From contig NZ_BAUA01000063.1 of NCBI RefSeq assembly GCF_000710915.1, positions 1-64,000 on the forward strand: a stretch of 64,000 bases of DNA, in the 5' to 3' direction. The notes under the pieces were generated by a model. It saw nothing but the letters and a program-made list of their open reading frames with translations, made no database searches and was not told the origin of the DNA. How positions within the stretch are numbered: position 1 is the first letter of the stretch; every line of letters begins with the position of its first letter. This DNA comes from Nocardia brasiliensis IFM 10847 (lineage in GTDB: Bacteria > Actinomycetota > Actinomycetes > Mycobacteriales > Mycobacteriaceae). Made by a program: the position numbers and the translations under genes. Below are positions 58,632-64,000 of the stretch, one piece after another.

Positions 58632-59579
58632 TCACGCGAACGGGTCGAGCCCCGGCCACGGCAACGGCTCGAAGCGCACGTCGGTGCGCGCGAGCGTGGC
58701 GTCGCAGCCGCGGCAGCGCAGCGCGGGCCGCAGCTGCGCCCCGCACGCTCGGTGCCGGATCCGCAGACCCGGATCGGCCGCGCCGGGATGCGCCGACTCC
58801 GACCAGGCGAGCAGAAAAGCGAAGACCGGGAACAGCGCCCGCCCGCGCGGTGTCAGCCGATACTCCCGACCGGCCCCGTCCCCGGATCGGTACAGGATCT
58901 GGGCCGCACACAGTCGCGCCAAACGCTCGGTCAAGGTGGTCGGCGACATGTTCATGGCCGCGCGGAAATCGCCGAACCGCCGCATGCCGGCGAGCGCGAG
59001 ACCGGTCACCGTGGCACTCCACCGGTCCCCGATGGCGACCATCACCTCGTCGAACCGCATATCCGGCCGGGCCGGCGTCGGCGCGCGCCCACGCCGCCGG
59101 CCGCCGGCGGTGAAGCGCCACAGCGCATCGTCGCCGAGTGTCACCTCGGTATCGCGCGCCGTCACCGGGTGCCCGCAGCCGCGGCACAGCAACGCCGGCG
59201 GCCCGCGATGCCCGCACTCGTCGTGCACCAGCTCGGGATGCAATGCCCCCGCGGCGGTCCATTCGCGCTGCCAGCCCCACACCGAGACCAGGATCTCCCA
59301 GGTCGCCAGGCCGAGGTCGGTCAGCAGATAGTCGAACCGGTCCGGCGCGCCCGGCTGCGGCACGCGCACGAACACACCGGCGTCGACGAGCGACCCGAGC
59401 CGCGCGGTGAGCACCGCGGGCGCCGCGCCGGTGCGTTCGATCCACTGATTGAACCGGCGGGTGCGGTCGACGAAGGCGTGCCGCAAGATGGTCAGCGTCA
59501 ATCGGTCGCCCAGCAGGTCGAAGGTGGCCGCGACCGGATGCGCCGCGGGCGGTGCCGCGGCGCTCGGTTCACTCACCAT
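58632..59579 (-). CDS. Tandem HxlR-family regulator with two Cys-rich metal-binding segments
   Basis: 315 residues, about twice the usual HxlR length, with two HxlR winged-helix domains. Domain 1 is about 15-110 (FDLLGDRLTLTILRHAFVDR, FNQWIERTG, LTARLGSLVDAGVF); domain 2 about 175-265 (VMVAIGDRWSATVTGLAL, FGDFRAAMNMSPTTLTERLA, YRLTPRGRALFPVF). Each is followed by a zinc-ribbon-like Cys cluster (DECGHRGPPALLCRGCG; HRACGAQLRPALRCRGC). Start chosen at the ATG with GGGGGA 6 nt upstream (59579). It is located just upstream of the carotenoid oxygenase operon and shares an operator motif with it; probable regulator. Confidence 0.85.
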   Translation of the reverse strand: MVSEPSAAAPPAAHPVAATFDLLGDRLTLTILRHAFVDRTRRFNQWIERTGAAPAVLTARLGSLVDAGVFVRVPQPGAPDRFDYLLTDLGLATWEILVSVWGWQREWTAAGALHPELVHDECGHRGPPALLCRGCGHPVTARDTEVTLGDDALWRFTAGGRRRGRAPTPARPDMRFDEVMVAIGDRWSATVTGLALAGMRRFGDFRAAMNMSPTTLTERLARLCAAQILYRSGDGAGREYRLTPRGRALFPVFAFLLAWSESAHPGAADPGLRIRHRACGAQLRPALRCRGCDATLARTDVRFEPLPWPGLDPFA

Positions 59580-59609
59580 CCGCATTCCCCCTTCCCGGTC
59601 GCCTATTTG

Positions 59610-59626
59610 CACTTCGTTAACTGTAG
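59610..59626 (-). promoter_or_regulatory. Candidate HxlR autoregulatory site
   Basis: On the minus strand this reads CTACAGTTAACGAAGTG, 15 of 17 matches to the site at 58571-58587. It lies about 30 nt upstream of the HxlR start (59579), as expected for autoregulation. Confidence 0.55.
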
Positions 59627-59642
59627 TTGATGCGAGCCGAGC

Positions 59643-60431
59643 TCAGGGAATGACGACCGGCTCCAGCTCGAGTTCGATCGCCAAGCGCGCGAGCATGGCC
59701 CGGAACTCCTCGGCCGGATACTGCGCGCTCTCGGTGACCAGGCCGCGCACGGCGCCGGTGCCCGGGGTGGTGAGCGGGCGGATGCGATCCACCACGCCCT
59801 CGATCGGGTCGAACAGGCGCAGTTCGGGCCGTGCGCGCTCGAAGTAGTCGCGCAGCCACGGCAGGTGCGTGCTGGACAGGGTGATCGCCTCGATCCCGGG
59901 GTACGCGGTGAGCAACTCGTCCAAGAATGTGCCGATCACCGCCGCGGTGTGCTCGCGGCGGAACAGGAAATCGCCGCTCTCCACCAACTCGACCAGCGCC
60001 GACGCGTTCACCGCATGCACCCGGGACAACGCCGAATCAGCTTCCACGCGAAGGAATTCCGCCAACTCGGCGCTCTGCACCAGCGAACGCACGCCGAGCA
60101 CCGCGACGGCGCCGCCCGCCGCCAACGCCGCGCGCACCGGCGGGCGCACACCGAAGATCGGCACCTCGCTGCGCAGCTCGTCGAGGATGGTCACCGAGGG
60201 CGCGTTGGAGGCCAGCAGGATGGCGCACGGGTCGTAGGTACCGAGGAAGCGCACCGCCCGGTCGACCACCGCGAGCAGCTCCGCCCGGTCCTTCGCGCCA
60301 TAGGGAAAGCTGGCCCGGTCGGCGAGGTAGACGATGTCGCGGTCGGGCAGCCGCTGGTGCAGCAGAGCCACCGCCGAATAGCTGCCGAGCCCGGCATCGA
60401 AGACGGCGATCGGCCTGTGCAGTGCGGTCAT
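59643..60431 (-). CDS. Glutamate-racemase-like protein with both catalytic cysteines replaced by serine
   Basis: 262 residues, the usual MurI size. The Asp/Glu racemase fold is evident from AVFDAGLGSYSAVALL (cf. DSGxGG), YLADRASFPYGAK (cf. D..xxPYG), IFGVRPPVRAA and a closing FDPIEGVVDRI. The two catalytic Cys, normally in ACNTA and GCTHFP, are Ser75 in LLASNAPSV and Ser187 in LSSTHLPW. Ordinary two-base racemisation is unlikely. A divergent methyltransferase is next door. Function open: hydrolase, lyase, or a non-catalytic role. Confidence 0.8.
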   Translation of the reverse strand: MTALHRPIAVFDAGLGSYSAVALLHQRLPDRDIVYLADRASFPYGAKDRAELLAVVDRAVRFLGTYDPCAILLASNAPSVTILDELRSEVPIFGVRPPVRAALAAGGAVAVLGVRSLVQSAELAEFLRVEADSALSRVHAVNASALVELVESGDFLFRREHTAAVIGTFLDELLTAYPGIEAITLSSTHLPWLRDYFERARPELRLFDPIEGVVDRIRPLTTPGTGAVRGLVTESAQYPAEEFRAMLARLAIELELEPVVIP

Positions 60432-60460
60432 GCGCCGATCATGCCCGGTGCCGGGGCGCA

Positions 60461-60483
60461 CACCGCGACCGGCCGGTGCGGTG
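60461..60483. promoter_or_regulatory. Dyad in the racemase-like / methyltransferase divergent promoter
   Basis: CACCGC(G)ACCGG/CCGGTGCGGTG is a palindrome with a single-base bulge, centred on ACCGGCCGGT (a perfect 10-bp dyad). It lies between starts 60431 (minus) and 60528 (plus). Confidence 0.3.
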
Positions 60484-60527
60484 ATTCTCACCGTGCGGCG
60501 CGCGGGGCCGACTGAGAGACTCGCCGG

Positions 60528-61193
60528 GTGACCGATTCTCGTGATGTGGATACGAAACGGCTGGCCGCGGCCTCGCTGGCGCAGGACGACCCGACGGGCT
60601 GGTTCGAGCAGCTCTACGTCGCGGCCGCCGATGGCGCCGCGATCGTGCCGTGGGACGCGGCGGACCCGAACGCGCTGCTGGTCGACTGGCTGGAGCGGCA
60701 CGAGCGGGCCGACGGCGGGATGCGGGCTCTGGTGGTCGGCTGCGGGCTGGGCCGCGACGCCGAGCACTTGGCCGGGCTAGGCTTCCGCACCACCGCCTTC
60801 GATATCTCCGCCACTGCGATAAAGACTGCGCGCGAACGATTTCCGGCGTCACAGGTGGACTACACGGTGGCCGACCTGCTGGCGCCGCCCACCGCCTGGG
60901 CCGGCGCGTTCGACCTGGTCGTCGAATCGATCACGGTGCAGTCGATGCCGCTGTCGGTGCGCGCCGCGGCGACCGCGAACATCGCCGCAATGGTGGCCCC
61001 CGGCGGTGATCTGCTGGTGATCGCCGGAATCCGAGCCGACGACGAGGTGGTGGACGGTCCGCCCTGGCCGCTCACCCGGGCCGAGATCGACGCGTTCACC
61101 GGTGCCGGCCTGCGCTCGGTGAAGGTCGAGCAGGTGGCGCCCGCCGGGCGGCCGGATTTCGTCCGTTGGCGTGCGGTGTTCCGGCGCGACTGA
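60528..61193 (+). CDS. Small-molecule SAM-dependent methyltransferase (TPMT-like)
   Basis: 221 residues from a GTG start. Class I fold: WFEQLYVAAADGAAIVPWDA at the N-terminus is typical of the thiopurine-methyltransferase-like group, then RALVVGCGLGRDAEHLAGLG (SAM motif I), AFDISATAIKTARERF (motif II), VDYTVADLLAPP and MVAPGGDLLVIAG. Substrate unknown; some relatives methylate metalloids or thiols. Confidence 0.82.
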   Translation: MTDSRDVDTKRLAAASLAQDDPTGWFEQLYVAAADGAAIVPWDAADPNALLVDWLERHERADGGMRALVVGCGLGRDAEHLAGLGFRTTAFDISATAIKTARERFPASQVDYTVADLLAPPTAWAGAFDLVVESITVQSMPLSVRAAATANIAAMVAPGGDLLVIAGIRADDEVVDGPPWPLTRAEIDAFTGAGLRSVKVEQVAPAGRPDFVRWRAVFRRD

Positions 61194-61233
61194 CGCAACG
61201 TCCACGCCGCGGGTTGGGCGGCACAATGGTGCA

Positions 61234-61875
61234 GTGACGGCGAACGGCGCGGCCCCGGAACGGGTCTGGTACGCGGCCTACGGATCGAACATGCACCTGA
61301 GCAGGCTGCGCTGCTATCTGCGCGGCGGCACACCGGCGGGCGGTCTGCGGGCCGTGCCGGGATGCCGCGACGCCGCCGAGCCCACGCGTTCGCTGCCGAT
61401 GATGCTGCCCGGGCTGCTGTATTTCGCGACCGAATCGCTGGTGTGGACCGGCGGGCGCGCCTTCTACGACCCGGACGGGCCAGGCGAGACCGCCGCCCGC
61501 GCCTACCTGCTCACCGCCGCCCAGTTCTCCGATATCGCCGCGCAGGAGATGTACCGGCCGCCCGGCACCGACCTGGATCTGACCACGGCGATCCGCTGCG
61601 GCCGCGATCCACTGGGCCCGGGACGGTATGAAACCCTTTCGTACGCCGGAACATTCGAGGGCCACCCGATCCTCACGTGCACCGCGCCGTGGCGGCACGA
61701 CGCACTCCCCGGCAACGCGCCCTCGCCGACCTACCTGCGCCACCTCGCCGCCGGCCTGATCGAGGCGCACGGGTGGTCGGTCGAAGCCGCCGCGACCTAT
61801 CTCGCCACTCGCCCCGGTGCGGATCTGGCGTGGACACCTCGATCACTCACCGACCTGCTCCGCCAAGAGGCTTGA
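61234..61875 (+). CDS. Gamma-glutamylcyclotransferase-like (AIG2-fold) protein
   Basis: 213 residues from the GTG at 61234; a frame-start 63 nt upstream is less likely. The BtrG/GGCT fold opener YAAYGSNMHLSRL is clear, followed by LLYFATESLVWTGGRAFYDP, ARAYLLTAAQFSDIAAQE and YETLSYAGTFEGHPILTCTA. GGCT proteins cyclise gamma-glutamyl amines; in actinobacteria this subgroup is uncharacterised and sometimes misnamed histone deacetylase. Confidence 0.75.
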   Translation: MTANGAAPERVWYAAYGSNMHLSRLRCYLRGGTPAGGLRAVPGCRDAAEPTRSLPMMLPGLLYFATESLVWTGGRAFYDPDGPGETAARAYLLTAAQFSDIAAQEMYRPPGTDLDLTTAIRCGRDPLGPGRYETLSYAGTFEGHPILTCTAPWRHDALPGNAPSPTYLRHLAAGLIEAHGWSVEAAATYLATRPGADLAWTPRSLTDLLRQEA

Positions 61876-61983
61876 AACCGCTGGCGCACAGCATGATTCA
61901 GCGCATGCCTTGCGGATGGCGCGATGGGATGTCATCCTCGTCCCCATGATCTTCGATGGAAAGGGCGTGCTGCGCCCGGGCCG

Positions 61984-63507
61984 ATGAGCCCCCGCGAGGC
62001 CACCTTCGTGGCCCACGCGCTGTCACTCGCCGCACTGCACGGGCCCGGCCCCTGGCCGGACAACGGGCGTCCGCTACCAGACGAAAAACCCCGCGGTTCG
62101 CACGGATTCGCCATGCCGAGCGTGGTCTTCGACGGTGTGGTGACGCACCATCTCGTCGCCGAAGCGCCACCGGTCGCCGAGCTGGCCGATCGGATTCTCG
62201 GTCACCTGCACGATTCGGCCCAGTTACTGGAATTGCTCGCCGAGGAACAGGCCGTGCGGGTGGCCGACGACCTGGTGCAGGAGCTGCGTTCCCGCGACAT
62301 CTCGCGCGAAAAGCTGCGCACGGCAGCACGATTGGTCACCGAACAGGCCACCCGCCGGGAGGTGGCGAAACTGGGCATCGTGCTGCTCGGCGTCAGCGGC
62401 GACGAACGCGACGCCGAACTGCTACAGCTCCTCGGCACGCTGGAGGAGTTCGCGCTCTTCGCCGTCGTCGCCCTCATGAACACCCAACCCGACCCGCACC
62501 GTGCGGTTTTCGCACTGGCGCAACGACTTTCCGGCTGGGGCCGGATCCACGCGGTGGAACGTCTCGCCGGCTGCCGCGACCCCGAGGTAAAGGCCTGGCT
62601 GCTGCGCGAGGGCTTCCGCAACGACGTGATGTACGAGTACCTCGCACACCTCGCCGCCACCACCGGCGGCCTCTACGAGGCGTTGCTCGAGCCGGAGGTC
62701 GACGACGCCCTGCTCGACGGCGCGGCGGACATCCTGCGCGCCCTCGCGCTCGGCGGACCGGTCCAGGACATCCACGACTACGAGGATGCCGTACCGGCCA
62801 TGCACCGTTTCGCCGAACTCCTCGCCCATGCCGCGCCCACCATCGACCGGCTGGATAGCGCGCTCATGCTCGACGACCTGGTGCGGCGTGGCGAATTCGA
62901 CTGGCCCGAAGGCGAACCCGGCCGCCTCGCGGCGCGCTACTCGGCGTTGCTGGCGCAGCCGCGCTGGCGTGAACTCGTCATGGAGCTGCTGACTACGGAA
63001 CAGCCGCCGGGCACGTTCCGGACCGCGCTCTTCTGTGCGGGACGGCTCGGGCTGGCGGCGCTGCCGTACGCGATCGCCCATCTGCGAACCCACCGCGACA
63101 ACGTCTTCGTCTGGCAGTGGGCCATGCGCCGGGCCGGGGACGACACCATCGACGCGATGATCGAACTCGCCCAGGACGTGCTGCCCCTTGCCGAGCTGGC
63201 GTCCGGACCGACCGAATCCATCGGGCTCACCGCGGAGTACGAGACGGATCTGGCGTTGGAGATCATCGTCCGGGAGCTGCGCGACCGCCCCGGCAAGGGC
63301 GCGCACCTGCTCTCGACCGCTCTGACCAACCGCGTGAGCCGCTGTCGCCGGGCCGCGCTGGTCACCTTGCGATCCTGGCCGCCGCACGCTCGCCCAGCCG
63401 ACACCGCCGGCTGGATCGCCACGGCCGCCGCTCGCGAACCCGATGCCCGGCTCCGGCAGGACCTGCTGGATTTCCGGGCGAACCCGGCGACGCCCGGGAC
63501 CGGATAA
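61984..63507 (+). CDS. Large helical (HEAT-like) protein of unknown function
   Basis: 507 residues from the ATG at 61984; an in-frame ATG at 61924 would add 20 residues. Nearly all-helical with an irregular repeated helix pattern (LGIVLLGVSGDERDAELLQL, WGRIHAVERLAGCRDPEVKA, ALPYAIAHLRTHRDNVFVW), suggesting HEAT-type repeats and a scaffold or binding role. No catalytic motif is seen. Confidence 0.65.
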   Translation: MSPREATFVAHALSLAALHGPGPWPDNGRPLPDEKPRGSHGFAMPSVVFDGVVTHHLVAEAPPVAELADRILGHLHDSAQLLELLAEEQAVRVADDLVQELRSRDISREKLRTAARLVTEQATRREVAKLGIVLLGVSGDERDAELLQLLGTLEEFALFAVVALMNTQPDPHRAVFALAQRLSGWGRIHAVERLAGCRDPEVKAWLLREGFRNDVMYEYLAHLAATTGGLYEALLEPEVDDALLDGAADILRALALGGPVQDIHDYEDAVPAMHRFAELLAHAAPTIDRLDSALMLDDLVRRGEFDWPEGEPGRLAARYSALLAQPRWRELVMELLTTEQPPGTFRTALFCAGRLGLAALPYAIAHLRTHRDNVFVWQWAMRRAGDDTIDAMIELAQDVLPLAELASGPTESIGLTAEYETDLALEIIVRELRDRPGKGAHLLSTALTNRVSRCRRAALVTLRSWPPHARPADTAGWIATAAAREPDARLRQDLLDFRANPATPGTG

Positions 63508-63547
63508 CCCGTGTCCGGGCGCCCGGCGCGGCGGCTACGCTCTGGAC

Positions 63548-64000
63548 GTGCTGTTTGTTCGGGTGCTCGGCCCGATCGTGGTCGAGGTGGACGGCCGGGT
63601 CGTGGACGTGGGCGGGCGGGTGCCGCGGCGATTCTTCGCGGCGCTGGCGACCACCATCGGCACACCGGTCCCCGACGATGTGCTCGCCGAGCTGGTGTGG
63701 GGTGCCGACCAGCCGCAGCAGGCCGTCGCGACGATGCGGGTGCTCGCCTCCCGGCTGCGCACGGTACTCGGCCCCGAGCATCGGGAGTGCCTACCGCGCA
63801 CGGCTTTCGGCTATCAGCTCGCGATGCGACCGGAGTGGACCGACGTCAGCCGATTCACCGAGCTGATCGCCAACGGCACGCGACTGCTCGCCGCCGCGGA
63901 CGCCGACGGCGCGGCGCGCTGCTTCGCCGCGGCGCTCGAGCTCTGGCGGGGCCTGCCCTGGCTCGAATTGGATGACGCGCCGATACTTTCGGCCGAGCGC
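63548..64000 (+). CDS. SARP/BTAD-type transcriptional regulator (5' end only)
   Basis: The first 151 codons run off the window. The start is the GTG at 63548. The N-terminal OmpR-like DNA-binding domain (VRVLGPIVVEVDGRVVDVGG, PDDVLAELVWGADQPQQAVA, MRVLASRLRTVLG, FGYQLAM) leads into a BTAD helical domain (FTELIANGTRLLAAADADGA, CFAAALELWRGLPWLE). This is the AfsR/SARP architecture, often controlling secondary metabolism. Whether further domains (NB-ARC, TPR) follow is not visible. Confidence 0.85.
   Translation, partial: MLFVRVLGPIVVEVDGRVVDVGGRVPRRFFAALATTIGTPVPDDVLAELVWGADQPQQAVATMRVLASRLRTVLGPEHRECLPRTAFGYQLAMRPEWTDVSRFTELIANGTRLLAAADADGAARCFAAALELWRGLPWLELDDAPILSAER

Overview
The window is GC-rich DNA (roughly 70%) from a mycolic-acid-type actinobacterium, most likely Nocardia or a close relative. 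The main evidence is a mycothiol-dependent enzyme of the maleylpyruvate isomerase family, an F420-type luciferase-like oxidoreductase, a GT87 (PimE-like) polyprenol-phosphate mannosyltransferase, a secreted LIP-family lipase, a TIGR00027-type methyltransferase common in mycobacteria and nocardiae, and dense operons whose genes overlap by ATGA or GTGA. I saw no rRNA, tRNA, insertion sequence or CRISPR array.

Layout. 1-4194: end of a ThDP (acetolactate-synthase-like) enzyme, then a 5-aminolevulinate-synthase-like enzyme, an MFS exporter and a class III aminotransferase, coupled like a small-molecule pathway. 4195-4763: regulatory gap. 4764-11131: the most striking region, an operon for a Family 2B encapsulin shell protein with an internal cNMP-binding-like domain, a short-chain prenyl diphosphate synthase, a two-domain geosmin synthase, a free-standing IspG Fe-S domain and a second prenyl diphosphate synthase. 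It reads as a protein compartment for geosmin synthesis. 11194-16782: DUF4239, secreted and membrane proteins, a beta-lactamase-fold hydrolase and a GT87 enzyme. 17029-20736: P450 with two coupled membrane sensor-like proteins. 20740-24630 (minus): envelope operon with a His/Met-rich, probably copper-related protein. 24753-28210 (minus): DUF779 protein, aldehyde dehydrogenase and GAF regulator. 28300-29052: SDR protein without the usual YxxxK.

29064-35028 (minus): six genes, every junction a 4-nt overlap (epimerase, GT2, ATP-grasp, two membrane proteins, FemAB/GNAT-like transferase), perhaps an unknown surface conjugate. 35234-39330: kynurenine pathway with a fused formamidase, tryptophan dioxygenase, kynureninase and a PaaX regulator. 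39409-41971: FAD oxidoreductase and LuxR regulator. 41976-45662: GntR regulator divergent from an MFS transporter and the 5-oxoprolinase subunits PxpB/PxpC. 45897-49948: lipase, methyltransferase, mycothiol enzyme and MerR regulator. 49987-51588: membrane protein with a low-complexity tail. 51845-59579 (minus): tandem HxlR regulator followed by a carotenoid-oxygenase/LLM/thiolase/CoA-ligase/thiolase catabolic operon. 59643-64000: racemase-like protein with both catalytic cysteines replaced, a methyltransferase, a GGCT-like protein, a large helical protein and the start of a SARP/BTAD regulator.

Several intergenic dyads look like operators: 4731-4742 before the encapsulin, 12984-13002, 26867-26887 before the aldehyde dehydrogenase, 36326-36361 between the kyn genes, 42769-42781 by the GntR gene, 47319-47362 before the methyltransferase, and a 17-nt motif shared by the HxlR gene and its presumed target operon (58571-58587 and 59610-59626).
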